Origin: Kryptolebias marmoratus
Lineage: Eukaryota > Chordata > Actinopteri > Cyprinodontiformes > Rivulidae
Reading direction: 5' to 3'
Assembly: GCF_001649575.2 (NCBI RefSeq)
Contig: NC_051430.1
Span: 12,395,432 to 12,459,431, forward strand
DNA length: 64,000 bases
Shown here: positions 23,518 through 36,545 of the stretch, in pieces
Position numbering within the stretch: position 1 is the stretch's first letter
Layout of the letters: each line of letters begins with the position of its first letter
Position numbers and translations under genes: made by a program
Notes under the pieces: model-generated
The model's input: the letters and a program-made list of their open reading frames with translations, nothing else
Database searches by the model: none
Told to the model about the DNA's origin: nothing

Positions 23518-26500
23518 ATGGGAATGACTCCAAGCAGACCAATAAATAGGAAGATAACTAAGGTTATTTCTTTGAATTTTCTTGGTTTTAATATTGTGGC
23601 TGGTGCACAAGTATACACAGGCATTTAAGACGTGGTAAATGAGTATGCCACAGAAATAAAGTTACTGAACATAAATGCAAAGTATAGATAAAACATATAA
23701 ACTCTCCTAAAGGGTTATCATTATGTTGCACATAACTTGAAGTCCCTTCACTGTGAACCGAACACTTTGTGTGTGACATGGTGTGGACTAATGTAAATAA
23801 GTTCAGGAAAGAATATTTTTCTATCAGAGTTATTTAGATATAAATAGACACACAAAAAACCCAAAACATTAAGTGTAATAATAACACAATTTGTTGTCTT
23901 TCATAATAGTCTTAAATACTACTTTACTGTGATCTACAAGTCCCTCTTGTAACTCTTTATTGTTTATACAAGCCAGCATTTTGTCACAGTCCAGCTTCAA
24001 TTTTGTCTTTGTTATTCCCCCAGAACCCTGAAAAAACTTTTACAAACAAATTAATTTAACTGGGAATTCGGATTTTACTTGCCATTTCTGTATAAAACAC
24101 AAAAAACAGTCCTCGGTTAGTTATGCGCAAACAAAAAAAAGGTAATAAAGAAATCACTAATGCGAATTTTGGTCAATAAATCTAAGCAAATTGTCATTAT
24201 TTCTTGTTATAATTTTTATTCACAAAGGTAGAGTAGGTTTTATCTTATGGATTTCAATAACAAAGTGATCCCTTTGTGTACATTAATACTCGTAAACTTC
24301 TTCTATGTCCACAAGGCGCAGCTCTGCCTGCTGAGCCTTGTAGGCTAAAAACACATCTAAGGTCCTGGGCTGCATTTTCATTAGATGATGTCATGCATGT
24401 GTATGTGCTTGATCCGAGGTACAACACCGTAACCGAGAGTTGCCCATACGCACAACAGCAGGACATATCACTTAACTCCTCCACTTGAACAACATCATGT
24501 AAGTGAATCTGAACCTTCTTGATATCTAAACCCTCCATGTGTACCAAACTCCCACACATCAACTCCTCTGTCAAACAGCAGCACAACACTGGCAGTTATT
24601 TGGGGCTTGTTTGTAATCTTTTCGGGCGCTTTGTCAGACAGGCGCAGTGATATTAGTGTGAGTGCACAAAAGCCCCCGAGTGGTGTCACGCACAATTAAT
24701 GTCCCCAGGTAGCAACTCCATTAGTCTTATGAACTCAAGTCACAGTGGGGAATGCTAATGGTGGAGGTGCCGTAGGGCATTAGGAAGGAGCGCAGCCAAA
24801 GCTACCACTTTACCCTTCGATTTGACCAGCATGCACCTTCGTCTCACTTTAGAGCCCTACATCCAACACCCCCCAACCTCGTCACTTCAGAGAGACACAC
24901 TGTCAGGTAACAAGCAGCCTCCGAAGAGTCTACCGCCACTCTCTCGTCGCTGTTTTTTTCCCCCTCCTTTTTAATGTTTCGGGCATCTTTTCTAAATGTC
25001 TCTAGTTACATAACAGCGCTGTGTATTCTGTCACTCTAATGGATCTTTTGAAAGCCCATATTTACAGTTTTATGTGAAAACACCCCACATGGTTAATCAT
25101 TGTCAGCTTTCATAAATTTTGACTTCCATCTCTGCAGGCTCAAGTCCCACACGGTCACATGACCTCCTCCACGTCAGATTCACAGCCTGACCTTGCTGCT
25201 GTGGAGGCATGCAGCGGTCCATTTGATCTAACAGGCCTACAGCTGAGTTAAACCCAGCGGTTTGGTCTCCCTGCACGCCGGCTCCATGCCAGCTCTAGCA
25301 TGGATGTATTTAGGAAGCCTGGTAGCTACCTTTACATCACAGCTCAATAGCACTGTGTTGCCTCCAAACCTACATGTCAATTCCATGTCACACAGTCCAC
25401 GGAGCGAAAAAAGAGGTAGAGGTGGTCTGTGATAAAGAGTGAACTGACAGAAAGCAGAGAGATGGAGAGAGAAAAGCTGGTAATTTTGGTAGAATGAACC
25501 CACGTCTCCAAGCAGCCGCCATCCAGGCATGAAAATCACAAGCCTGCCATGACAGTGACTGCAAACAGCGAAAAGTCACTCTGAGCCTTTTCACAGTCTT
25601 TATTACATTATCAATTACCGATTATAAATGTACTCTACACGGTCTGGTTTTCAGTGCCTTACTCCATCATGTTGTGCCGTCATCACTCAAATCGGGGCCC
25701 ACACGGGAAGGCCGGCAGATCTCCGAGGGTCCTGGGTGCGTTTTCACCGTTGCTGTGGAATGCAGTGGCTGTTTTATTGCTCGTGGCAGTAATTGCACTT
25801 ACGTTGGACGCTCTTTTGTTGGGATAAACCTGACTGCCGGCCCCCTGTCAGCCTCCTCTATGAGCCAATAGTTAGAATGCTCCTAAAAATGTTGACAAAT
25901 TCCCGACAAATGTCTGGCTTTTTATTTTTTATGCTCCCTTCAAAGAATGAAAAGAGACAAAGCTGCTTAAATGTGTGGGTTTTTTTCTCTTTCCTTTTCT
26001 TTTTTAACATAAGCAATTGATTAAACAATTCTTGCTTGTTTTTATTCCAACAATGTGTAAGCCTTGAACAACAGCATTAAAGCTTCCTATATGGTCATTT
26101 ACTGAATGGATCAAAAAGTGCCCACAGCTGTTTGAAGTCCACATCTTTGATTTTATTGTCCTTCCTTTGAATGAGCCAAGCAAGTGTTCATATCGATTTA
26201 TGCATTAAATATATTAGTAATAAAACAATATCCTGCTGCAAAACAATTGTAAAATCAATAGTAATTGGAACCAAAATATTATGAGTTCTTGGTCTGCAGT
26301 CCTACTGTCTCTGTAAGTGACCAGCAAAATCCTGTACTTTTGCAGGATAAATGTGATAAATATTGATAGCAATGTCAAATGAATGTATGGCTGTAATTCT
26401 AAGAGCCTTAATATAAATTGAATAAACTCTGGAAAGTTGGCTTCTGATGGAAAAACAAAAGGGTAAAAAAATAAATAAAGGTAAAGTTAATGAACTTGTA

Positions 26501-26742
26501 CAGAAGCTGTTATTGATCTGCAAAAAAAAAAAAAAAAAAAAGGAACACATTTTAGGTGCATGCAGACCTAAAATCAAACTATACAAATCTTTGCCATGAA
26601 ATGTAAATATCAATAAACAATATGTTGTATAATTTAAGGTGATTGGTTCCCAAGCTTGAACTAAACTTGACAGTCATTTGTATTTGTGAGCTACAAGCCC
26701 AATGCAACATTTCCAACTTTTATTTGCAACATAATGATAACA
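23518..26742. other. Noncoding, no assignable gene
   Basis: Positions 24250-24700 and 25120-25870 are somewhat GC-richer and contain several overlapping open frames (111 codons on - at 24254-24589; 100 codons on - at 25237-25539; 65 codons on + at 25674-25871). None has a domain I recognise or a convincing pair of splice sites. Poly(A) runs occur at 26522-26541. Parts may be regulatory. Confidence 0.35.
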
Positions 26743-27075
26743 TTTGTCTGTCTGTCTCTTAATTATCTCATGAACCACTGCACAAATTTCAATGAAACTT
26801 GCAGTCGTTATTCACTGGAAGCACGTCTACAATGACTTTCTTTCAGAGTAAATCCAACTCAAGATGACCTCCAAAGGTAATACACATTAGCCAACACAAA
26901 ATGGCTACAACTTTGTCATTTTACAGATATTGAGCTAAAATTCACTGAATTCTCTGAATTCTCTGAATAACGTTCAATGTGAATAAGTTTTAAGGTTTGA
27001 CCAAAACAGCTACAACTCTGTCTTTTTTCACTATAGAATGAGCTTACGATTTTAAACAACTAAATGCTTACATAA
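26743..27075 (+). repeat. Family A repeat, long copy
   Basis: It starts with TTGTCTGTCTGTC, then ATCTCATGAACCACTGCACA, CAATGAAACTTGCAG, and AACACAAAATGGCTACAACT. TTTACAGATATTGAGCTAAA follows, then GGTTTGACCAAAACAGCTAC and CAACTAAATGCTTA. Local duplication of CTCTGAATT occurs at 26951-26968. It shows both the 5' and downstream blocks of the family. Confidence 0.75.
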
Positions 27076-27610
27076 GTGGCCTCAGGTGTTGGGACTTTTG
27101 TGATTAGAAGTCACACTGGTCATTCTGAACCTATTTTTGAGCCAGCAGTTCTGTTTCCTACCTTCTAATCATGAATAAATGGAAAGTAACCAGATTATGT
27201 GGGCAGCCTCCAGTGGTCTTGTGAATAATTGCATGGCAACACTTTACTCTCCATTTTCTAAACAATGTATGAAACATTTTTATTCCAAATGATGTGTTCA
27301 GGAATCTAACCAAGTACCTTTGTTGCCAAATTGACTAAAAACAAAACAAAAAATCTGAAATGAGTTAAAAAATAGAAACTATACAATATAAGAGACTCAA
27401 ACCTGATTTTTATGAGTAAAGGTCCAGCAGCAGACTTATGTCTCACAGCAACTCCTCGACTGCTGAGTATAGATTTCTACTTGTTCTAATCGCCAACAAA
27501 ATGTATTAGAAGGCAAATACAATAAAAACTATTTGTCTTTTTATTTCTGTCTGGTTTGGACTCTTGTTAATAATCTGTCCCTTTAGTTGCTAAATGCACA
27601 ATGTCTTGAA
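27076..27610. other. Noncoding, no assignable feature
   Basis: AT-rich sequence between two repeats; nothing recognised. Confidence 0.5.
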
Positions 27611-28167
27611 TGGATAGTTCGGATCTCTTGATGTACGGTTCTGAGAAAAGGTGTTAAAGGTTAACAATGTTAAGTGTCGTAGATAGCTTACTGAATAATG
27701 TCAATTTGGAAAAATAAAGCAGATCCAAGACCAAAGTCAAAAGCTGCCATTTTTAAACAATTATAGTTTCAGTTGTTTCAAAGTTGTTCATTAAAATGTA
27801 TATTTTATTAACTTTTACAGAGCTCTTAAGGTCACTTAGACAGTTATGATATTCTTACACCAGATATGCTACAGCTAACTGCTGCAGCTGCTTTTTACAT
27901 GTGGAAACAACCATGAATTACATGTAAATCACTGTAATTCAGGATAAATTAAGAGCGATGAAATGGTTTCTAAAACAGTGTGTATGAGCTGCTTTAAAGT
28001 TTTTTTGAGGCCAGAGCTGTTTTCATACAGCAGTAATCCACTGCTGTTAAATTTTCAGTCTGTTCAAAACTAATAAAGATTTCTTCCAGGAGCTATCCAC
28101 AACAAGTAACATATTAATTGTTCATACACTTTCCACAGGACCACACTTCAAAAGATCTGAACTACAG
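27611..28167. mobile_element. Family B long-TIR MITE, copy 2
   Basis: The left end, ATAGTTCGGATCTC, and right end, AAAGATCTGAACTA, are inverted relatives. Inner blocks GGTTCTGAG/TCCACAGGACC and AGATAGCTT/AGGAGCTATCC also pair across the element. The centre contains GCTACAGCTAACTGCTGCAGCTG, split here as GCTACAGCTAACTG then CTGCAGCTG, in the same orientation as copies 3 and 4. Confidence 0.75.
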
Positions 28168-30035
28168 CAACTGTGCCGTAATTATTTAAAGTATACAAAG
28201 TCATAATTGAGTTTATTTTTGTGGTGTAAACTATAGTCTGTGATGTCTTTGAATTGTATGATGAGACTATAATGATGTATAATATGTTAGATTAATTGTT
28301 GCAACCAAAACGTACTGACAGAATTTACCACAAATTATGTTTGTTTAAATTGTTAACTTTTTAGGGTAAAGTGATTGTTTTTATATCCTTGCACACATCA
28401 GAAACGGTGCATGAAAAGAGACAAAAAGACTGCCTGAGAAGAATGAGCATGGCATAGTCTCTTTAAATAGAGAGGTGCTGCTCCTCTTATATTGTACACT
28501 TCTCCTTTGGTGTGGGATCCCATGGAGCAGGAAAACAAAGCATGAGGTGTGTCTTATTCTCCACAGAGCGTCCTGGGGCCAAGGAGTGAGCTTGCTGCCA
28601 TCCTGAAGGCTTTGAGTGCTTTATAACAGCGTACACAAAGGACCCGCATCCCTCAGCCCAGTCATTAACAAGTGGGCAGCAGCGAAGGCAGCGCCGGAGC
28701 GAGACTTTCCACTGTCCTGCCACCACACCTGCTTCCACATTCACAGAGCCAGCCTGGCCTCGAATGAAGGATGACTTTTAGTGTGCTGAACTCCAGGGAA
28801 AGCAGTCCAGCTCTCTTGTCTTGTTGGTTTGATAATTCAAAAGGTTTTGACAAGTTCACTGCGCTGAACTAATAAAACAACAACACACAAACAAAAAAAA
28901 GAACATCTTCTTTATTTCTTTATTTATTTTTGCTTTGTCATCATTTGTTCCAACAGTTTAAACCTTAACACATACTCCCACAGATCTTTGTGAAAGAAAA
29001 GAACATCACATTCAGTCTGACATTGTAGATTTAAATAAATACTTTTATCAGTACATAAAAAACTGTGAAGAAACCTTGATCTTTTAATGTCTAAAAGAGA
29101 AGTTTTACACATTTTACTGTATCTCAGGTGCTTATAGCACTTAAAAATCCTGAAACAGCTGTTCAGTTTTTAGTATTTATTATTATTTTCACGTTTTGCC
29201 TTTAAATTCCACCTTTATATAGTTGTAATTATTTCTCAGCATTTGATCAGGTTTTTGGAAAACTAAAAACGATGTAGTTGCATAAAACTCTGTATTTAAA
29301 TTTATTTACTCATATCCTTAATACTTTTCTACATTTTTGTCTCAAATTACAAATTTTCATTTTACGTGTTTTCTCCTCTTATCGATGCTGCTATACAAAA
29401 AAACAAACAAAAAAAACACTGTTTAAAACATAACATCCACTGCACTGCACTATATCTCTAAATAACACTATGGCATACATTACGACATAAATACATTTTA
29501 AAATAAAATATATGTTTTGTATTTTTTCATGCCGAGATAAACTGGAATTAAGTGGTCCAAGTTATATCCAATGGGAGAAAATATTTCATTTTTGACCACT
29601 CTAGATCAAATACCAAATCTGCTATTTACTCGGTGTACAATCTCCCTGAATCCAGACTGGATCAAACAGAATTTTGATAGATGTAATATGGGATTTCTTG
29701 GCTTTGAGAAAAAAACGAATATGTGACATTTACTTACAGAGACTGCTCGTCGGCGAGACATGGGGTTATGTAAATAGCACACCTGTCTGTTCGTTGATTT
29801 GCCAGGCTTGTGGAAGAGTCTGTCTTTGAGGCTTAAATTTTGTTTTTGAGTGTAGCATTTTGTGAAAGAACTTATCAAGCTTGGGTGAAAATGATTGTAA
29901 TGAGGAGGGAGTCATAATGTTTAAAGGTTTTATTGTTTTAACTTTTTGGGTATATTACCATGAATAGAAAAATAAAATTTTGAATGGCCAAAAATGACAT
30001 TAAAAACAGAATATGAATTGTCCTCCTCCTCCTTC
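28168..30035. other. Noncoding; possible short exon at 28567-28626
   Basis: Positions 28490-28760 are GC-richer than their surroundings. A pyrimidine-rich tract ends in CCACAG at 28566 and is followed by 19 open codons (S-V-L-G-P-R-S-E-L-A-A-I-L-K-A-L-S-A-L) and a TAA stop at 28624-28626. That would fit a tiny terminal exon, but such a match is expected by chance in 64 kb. The - strand is open for 85 codons over the same patch. From 28860 to 30030 the sequence is AT-rich with nothing assignable. Confidence 0.3.
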
Positions 30036-30358
30036 TTTATCAGCGTTTTCCTTTCCGGGTCTGGGGGAGCTGGTGCCTATCTGCAGCAGTCTCTGTACGA
30101 GAGGTGGGGACACCATAGACACAGGGACACATGGAGACAATTGATACAAACAACTATTCTCAATATCTCCTAGGAACACTTTAGAGTTACCAATTAACCT
30201 AACATGCATGTTTTTGGTCTGTGGGTGGAACCTGGAGTTCCTGGAGAAAACCCACACATGCATGGGGAGAACATTCAAATTACACACAGCAAGGCCAGGA
30301 GGCGAACCTGCGACCTTCTGGCTGTGAGGCAGAAGCACTAACCACTGCTTGCCATGAT
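30036..30358 (-). repeat. Family D dispersed repeat
   Basis: Read on the - strand, it goes from AGCAGTGGTTAGTGCTTC through TCACAGCCAGAAGGTCGCAG and ATGTTCTCCCCATGCATG to ACCAATTAACCTAACATGC's complement and a rule-like GTCCCCACCTCTCG end. The order is the same as in the copies at 49.9 and 63.2 kb. This is a repeat very common in percomorph genomes (from memory), probably a non-autonomous element. Confidence 0.75.
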
Positions 30359-30559
30359 ACACAATATAAATTGTGACTTAAATAAAAACAAAACATAAAA
30401 ACATAGTAAAATAACATTTTACAGCTACAGTAAGTGCTGCCAATAAGCCTAAACAACAATTTTGTGGAATTTAGAAAAAAAAAAAAACAACGCACAGAAA
30501 ACAGGAAAAGAAAATACCTTCCAAACACAAAATGAAACATGAACCTTCCCTGTTACTTG

Positions 30560-30925
30560 AATTTTCTCTTCAACTAGAAATCCAACTTTAATCCGGTTGA
30601 GGCAGATGGTAGAGTCTGGTTCTGCTGGAGGTTCCTTCTTGTTAAAAGGGAGTCGTTCCTTCCCACTGTCGCCCACTGCTTGCTCAGGATGAGGGACGAG
30701 ATCAAAGTGAAGATTTGATGCAATCAGCTGGTTTCCTTAGAGAACGTTTCCTAATTGGCATTTTATATTTTGCCAAATTTGATCATACCTATTATATTCT
30801 ATAATGTTTGAACTGCATTGGAATGTATGTAATTCCTTATCCTTTTCTTTTCTTTTTTTCCCCAAATTGTTGCTACGTATATAAATAAACTGAATTGATA
30901 AAAATAAAATAAAATAAAAAATTCC
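30560..30925 (+). mobile_element. Retroelement 3' end of a common teleost type
   Basis: It contains TCTGGTTCTGCTGGAGGTTC, CTTGTTAAAAGGGAGTCGTT and CTTCCCACTGTCGCCCACTG, then ATATAAATAAACTGAATTG, and ends in an A-rich (AAAAT)n tail. The layout (unique 3' region, then a TAAATAAA-TTGAATTG motif and a tail) is that of a truncated LINE- or SINE-derived insertion in fishes. The 5' part is missing. Confidence 0.75.
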
Positions 30926-31918
30926 CAAGATGTTTTTTAAAAGGCAGGTATTTCTAAAATGATTTTATTTCTATTGGCATTATTCAATGTTTAAAATCTC
31001 ATCAGGTAGTCAACCTTCATAGTATCACCTGCATTTAACATACAATTACCTACAACCTCCTGGGACATTGTTCAATTGAACTAAGCCTCTGTACGGCTGT
31101 AAGAATGTCAACTAGCATTCACTATGCTATTAACAGAGAGAAACGCTGTTATTGATACTGAAGTACAATCACTCTCAGTTTTTCAAGTCCATTTGTCTTT
31201 GACAAGAAGTGAACTCCTATTTAAAAAAAAGTGAGTTAATTTTATGACACGTCACTCCACACTTAAATTGTTAATGTCTTGTAATAATACAGCAAAAGTA
31301 CTGATTAGTAGATAAAACTGGGATGGGCGTTTTACTTTTCTCACCCAGAAGCCTAATTGCCTTTAGTCCATAAACAATGAGCTTGCTTTGCTGTAATGGC
31401 TCTTTGGTGCCCCGCTTGTGTCCGTCTAATTACTTTGGTTTCATCAGGTCCTACAGAAATGTGTTGAGGAAGAAAATCCATACCCGATAACAATGAAAAA
31501 TTCATATTGTTTTTTTTCTCTTCGTCCTCTGTCTCTTTTTTTTTTTTGCATAACCCTCCTCTCAATCACTCACATTCTGCTCGCTCTTATTCTGTGATAT
31601 ATTTAAATGTTAATAACCATTCATTGCTGACACCCTATCTACCAAGCGCCAAGTTTAACAGGAAATCTATTTAATCTGAAGAATCTCATTACATGATCAT
31701 GGCTGCAGCTAAACCCTTGACTATTGTCGATAGATGGAAGGTGGAAAGGGGGGGGTGCTGGAGAGAAAAAAGAAGAAAGGCCTGCAAAGAAAGAAAATGA
31801 TGCACAAAAAAAGTGAGTTAACTGGTGGATATTTAATTTAATCACTGTGCATGAAAGAACATAAAGAGGTGTATAGAAATGCTTGCTTCTCTTTTCAATT
31901 AAGAGCATTATAGCTTAA
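30926..31918. promoter_or_regulatory. Noncoding; enhancer-like segment at about 31310-31890
   Basis: The segment 31310-31890 is non-repetitive apart from a T run at 31542-31549 and a G run near 31750. It contains TAATTGCC, CTAATTACTTTGG, TTCATTGCTGACA and similar motifs. Regulatory function is inferred from composition only. Confidence 0.3.
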
Positions 31919-32474
31919 AAGGACGGTTTAGATTTTATGAACTGAGGTTCTGTGAAAATATGAAGAACATCTAATATCTTACCTGTTGTAGATAGCTCTT
32001 TGAACAGCCTCAGTTTAGAGAAATAGAGTTTGATTCTGACTGGATTGATAAAACAATGGCTAGTTTAAGAGGGACTAAGACCAACGTGGTTTGCTGTGGT
32101 CTTAAAACAACTCCAATGTCTCAATTTTATAACAGTTCACATGAATGCCATTTTATAAGCTTTTACATTACTGTCAGTTTCACATTACCTGGTTATTCTG
32201 GCAAAAATATTATGAAATTTCTGCTGAAAGTGCTCAAGGTTTCAAAGGAAGTGCTACAGCTAGCTATTTTTAAAATCAAAGTTGTTTTAGGACAAAAGTA
32301 ATTCACTTTGGGTTTTGCTCTGCTCAGACTAACCATTAGCCTGTCAGTCTGTTAAAGTTAAACTCTAATTCTCCAAACTGAGGCCATTCAAAGAGCTATC
32401 CACAACAGGTAAGCTATTATTTGTTCGTAGCCTTTCCACAGAACCCCATTTCAAAAGATCTGAACAATCACCCT
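31919..32474. mobile_element. Family B long-TIR MITE, copy 3
   Basis: The clearest arms of the family: left GGTTCTGTGAAA, CTTACCTGTTGTAGATAGCT, CTTTGAACAGCCTCAGTTTA; right CAAACTGAGGCCATTCAAAG, AGCTATCCACAACAGGTAAG, CTTTCCACAGAACCCC, AAAGATCTGAAC. The arms are imperfect reverse complements over at least 130 bp. No transposase frame. Confidence 0.85.
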
Positions 32475-34975
32475 GTTTTTCGCTGTGTTCCTCAGCTAAA
32501 AGGTTTAATCATTTCCAGAGACAAAAACAAGAGGCTTGAAAAAGTAAAACATCACATCTTTTAGAGAATTTGACATCATTCTGAGTATGAATATCACTTA
32601 AGGCCATTAAAAGATTACCACAGATTTAACAAAACGAACATTTAGAGCATTAGCCACAGACGGTTCTGCAAACCCCTCAGAACCCCATTCTCCAAGTTTC
32701 TATTATCTTATCCACACAGCACTATTTAATTTCATTTCCATGAATATGCAATGAATTTAATTTTGAACAGTATTTTCATCTGCTCCTGTAATCACAAAAT
32801 GCCAGTGTAATTAGTTTCTAATTACTTGGTGTAATTGTTGTAGTAATCATTTTAATTACCCAAATGCACAGACATTAGATGCTAAAAGGAAAATAATCTG
32901 CTTGTACCTCCTACTGTGTCCCTCATTCTCCAGAGCTTGATATCAAGGTTTTGACATGGACAGCTTCACAGCCAGGGACAGAGTCAATAGAGGGCTGCTG
33001 CGTGTGAATGTTTTATGACACTTGATAGGGGAATTGTGTACTGTATAGGGTGGGGAATGTGCAGCAGAGAGGGCTGGAGAGACAGAGGCAGACAGACGGG
33101 ACCAGACTTACATTGTAGCATCACTGCAATCTGCTCAGTGGAAATTTGCATGCCCTGAAAAGCCATTAAGTTAAAATATACAGTTATTGTACCTTTCTGG
33201 GACCAGCGCCACACAAATGCTTATTGCATGTGCTTATAGCTCAGTCTACCAGATGGTAAATCATGAAATTTTATGAAATTATTGCACCAGTGAGGTGTTT
33301 TGAAAAGGAGCAGCTGTGAGGGAGATGAGACATTATAAACACTCACAGGTGTTCTGTCTTTCCCCACCGCCAGCCACAACATAAAAAATTAAATTATAAA
33401 CAAACCGGCAAATGTTGTAATCTCCTTCACAGAGACACTACTTACGAGAGAAATTGCCTAAACTAAGCGCAGAACTTAATTTTGATTTACATAAAATATT
33501 TATTGCGGCTGAGAAATTTCATAGAAGCGCTGGCTCAAGTGCCATGTTTGGAAATTGCAGAAATGTACATTCTACTAGCCTCTCAGTGCCTCGGATGAAG
33601 ATCCATTAGGGAAGGCCCTAATGGGCACTTCACCCAGGCACATATGGGCAAGTACACCTAATAAGAGGAAGCTGGTCAGTGCCAAACACCACAACAAGCT
33701 TGTGTTTCTCATTAACATTTTATTCCTTCTTTAGTATTTAATTAGCCACTCTTGCACAGGGACCAAAGAAGATAGCTTCACATTCACTACTTTGCCTCCG
33801 TCCAACTCTCCAAGATGTAAACTGGAGGTCTCCAGATCCCTGGCTTACAACTATGATGTTATGGGAGGAATTGTTGCTTGGAACGGAGTCAGATTCAGCC
33901 GAAACCTTGTGGCTCTCAGGTTTAAAGAGCCGGGTTGGTTTTTCTCAACGTCAGGTCATCACTTATTGAGCCATGACCTTAATAAACAACAAATGATCCT
34001 GCCACATAATTGGCAGCTGCTAGAGCACTGTATGTGTGTGAGAGAAATTTGAGCCAGACAGTTTATTGGTTCAAAAAACCATGACAATCCCTTTTTGACC
34101 TTGGGTCAGGTATTTTTATTTATTTATTTTTAATTATCAAAAGTATTTAATTATATATCATTTTTAAAAATCTTTTCGAATGCCTCAGCTTTTCCTCTTC
34201 TGGCTGATTTAATCATTATGAACTTTAATGTCAACAATCTTAAAAGAGGAACTCTGTCCAATTTGCATCTCTCAATTCAACAGAATTTGTATTTGGACTA
34301 CATATTCAGCAACCAGCGAACATAACTAATACTGGCATCACCGTTGGTGTTAGTGACATATCCTTCACTGACTGACTGAGAGTTGGTAAAACCAAGATGA
34401 AAGCTATTACAGATGGGAAGCATGCACTATTTCACACCTACCCTGTTCTCAATCTGGAGTCAGACGCTGGTTAAACTGTTGGTAATCAGCGTCTGGCTAA
34501 AAATAGTGCGATGCATATAGCCATACAGATCTGCATGGACACAATAACACAGGAGAAAGAACAGAATACGTGCTCTGAGAATTTCCGCATCTTGACTCTT
34601 AAAAGTGAAGCAAAACTGTTTTGCAACCAAACTCCAGAAGTCAAACCAAAACATGAATCTTTTAGCAAAGAAAAGAACAGAACAGCAAAATGTTTGAAAA
34701 ATTCAACCGCCAAATGACAATTATCCACTTCAGCGTCTCTTGCTGTGAGACATAAATATTCTTACGGACTTATCTTTATTATGTGTGACTGTAACATATT
34801 CAAATAAGATGCATGTGTATTTCTTTTCGTGAAAACAGGCTGGTGCCTCGGCGCAGAATGGGGCTGCAAGGGTAGCTTCGATAGTCATGCATATTCAAAT
34901 CCACTGCTGGACATGGCTGCCCTAAATAGTCGAAGAGCGTGCAGCACTTAAGGGTGGTTTGTCTTGCTTTTGCCT
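32475..34975. promoter_or_regulatory. Repeat-poor noncoding block, enhancer-like
   Basis: Positions 32490-32920 contain dense TAATTA-type motifs (for example GTGTAATTAGTTTCTAATTA). Positions 33440-33790 are also non-repetitive with ATTAACATTTTATTCC and TATTTAATTAGCCAC. A 12-bp hairpin lies at 34458-34498. Positions 34830-34970 are GC-richer just before the TG repeat. No exon was recognised; an 86-codon frame at 33792-34052 has no domain. Confidence 0.35.
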
Positions 34976-34976
34976 C

Positions 34977-35007
<31 letters not shown>

Positions 35008-35013
35008 GTGTGT
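34976..35013. repeat. (TG)n microsatellite
   Basis: About 18 TG units with one CG interruption. Confidence 0.96.
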
Positions 35014-35319
35014 TATTGCAAACACCTCCAGCATAAACTGATCAAGGCCCTTCTAGGCATTTATCTCGTACTTGCTTCAGGCACTTGATGGCCCTGGTAC
35101 CCATCAACATCACAGCTGAATGAAGCTCTGCATGAAAACCTAAAACATCTATTCAGCCAATATAAACACACATCATTGTTATTTTTATAGGTTTATTTCT
35201 GATGGGAACATAACTCATAATTCCCACTTGAGTGTTAGTGAGTGGTGGGGTCAGTGTTTGGCTCGTTTTGACTGATCAAACTGAAACTTTTACAAGACTA
35301 TAGATGCAAAATATATACA

Positions 35320-35385
<66 letters not shown>

Positions 35386-36348
35386 CAGATGAAAAATAGT
35401 GTTATTACACACAAACATGGACCAAAATATCAGCAAACCCATGGATTATCATAATAACAATGCAGAGTATGGTAATCAAATATGCTCGCAAATTACCTCA
35501 AACTCATCAACAAGAGCTTTTAATGAAATAACATCCTTAAATGAACGCTGGGAGAAACTGAAAAGTGAGCAATGGCTTTTCAGGGTAGTTTGAATTTTTA
35601 ATTGCCTGTCGGGAGAATATTAGATAAAGCTTGATTAGAAATAAATTGAAAATCTCTGCTGAGTGCATCTGCAGATAGACACAGTAGAAGGAGACAGACA
35701 AGGAAAGCAGGACATCCATAAAACCCAGGAAGATGTTGGAAGTTGATTGATTTACCAGCTATTAGTGTTTTTGTCCCAACTTATATAATTTCTTAATAAA
35801 CCAACTCATACACACACGTGCACAAACACACAGATTTATGTTAGATTTATATAACCATTAAAAAATCCTAATTAAATTCAAGAATGATGCCAGAAATTAA
35901 CAGTAGTTTTACTCTGACCTGAAGCCAATTTCTGAGCAGTTAAAATTGCAAACTACCCCCCTGTGCCTATATGTCTAATGCTGTTGGAACCTAATGAATT
36001 CGCTGGACAGTGATGACAGTTTCCTCCGCTCTCTTCTGCTACATGTGTCTCTTTCATAAAGGGTTTTAACCTTTGACTTCTCATTCTCATTTATCCTGCA
36101 GATCTTCAGCCGTTTACTCCTGAATATCAGACTAAATGTAAAGGTCTGCAGGAGGATTGAGATGGAAACAAAACTGATCTCTGTTCAGTAATCTGCACCT
36201 CTTTCCCTCTTAAAATTAGGGGTTTTATGAGAAATTCTTAAAAAATAATCTGAACTGTAAAAATGTAGATTCTTCAAACTCTTTTAGAGTTAAACAAAGC
36301 AACAATTATTTATTTTTTATGGCTTATATTTTATTAATTTTAAAGCTT
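35014..36348. other. Noncoding, holds a long (TA)n
   Basis: Apart from the TA repeat at 35320-35384, the stretch is AT-rich unique sequence with short chance frames. Confidence 0.5.
35320..35384. repeat. (TA)n microsatellite, long
   Basis: About 32 TA units preceded by degenerate TATATACAG. Confidence 0.97.
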
Positions 36349-36545
36349 TATTACCTCGGCCATGAAGGTTAGGGTTGTTTTTTGTTTTTTTGTCTGTTCA
36401 CAAGTTTACTTAAAAAGTAATGAACACATTTTGAGGGAATTTTCAGGAAATGTTGGAGCTGTCACAAAAAACAATGGATTAAATTATTTTTTTGGATTTT
36501 GGTGGTGATCCTGGCCCTGACAGAGGTTTGGACTCTCCAAGTGGT
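36349..36545 (+). repeat. Family C dispersed repeat
   Basis: It contains ATTACCTCGGCCATGAAGG, TTTTTTGTCTGTTCACAAG, AAATGTTGGAGCTGTCACAA, TTTTGGTGGTGATCCTGGCC and GGTTTGGACTCTCCAAGTGG. The same order is found at 45978-46215. It matches a common fish repeat opening with TTACCTCCGCCAAGGAGG and ending in a GCGCTCT-type block (from memory). The class is not certain. Confidence 0.7.

Noticed and set aside
24254..24589. 111-codon - strand frame rich in cysteine
   Set aside because: No domain, signal peptide or splice sites recognised; opposite strand also open.
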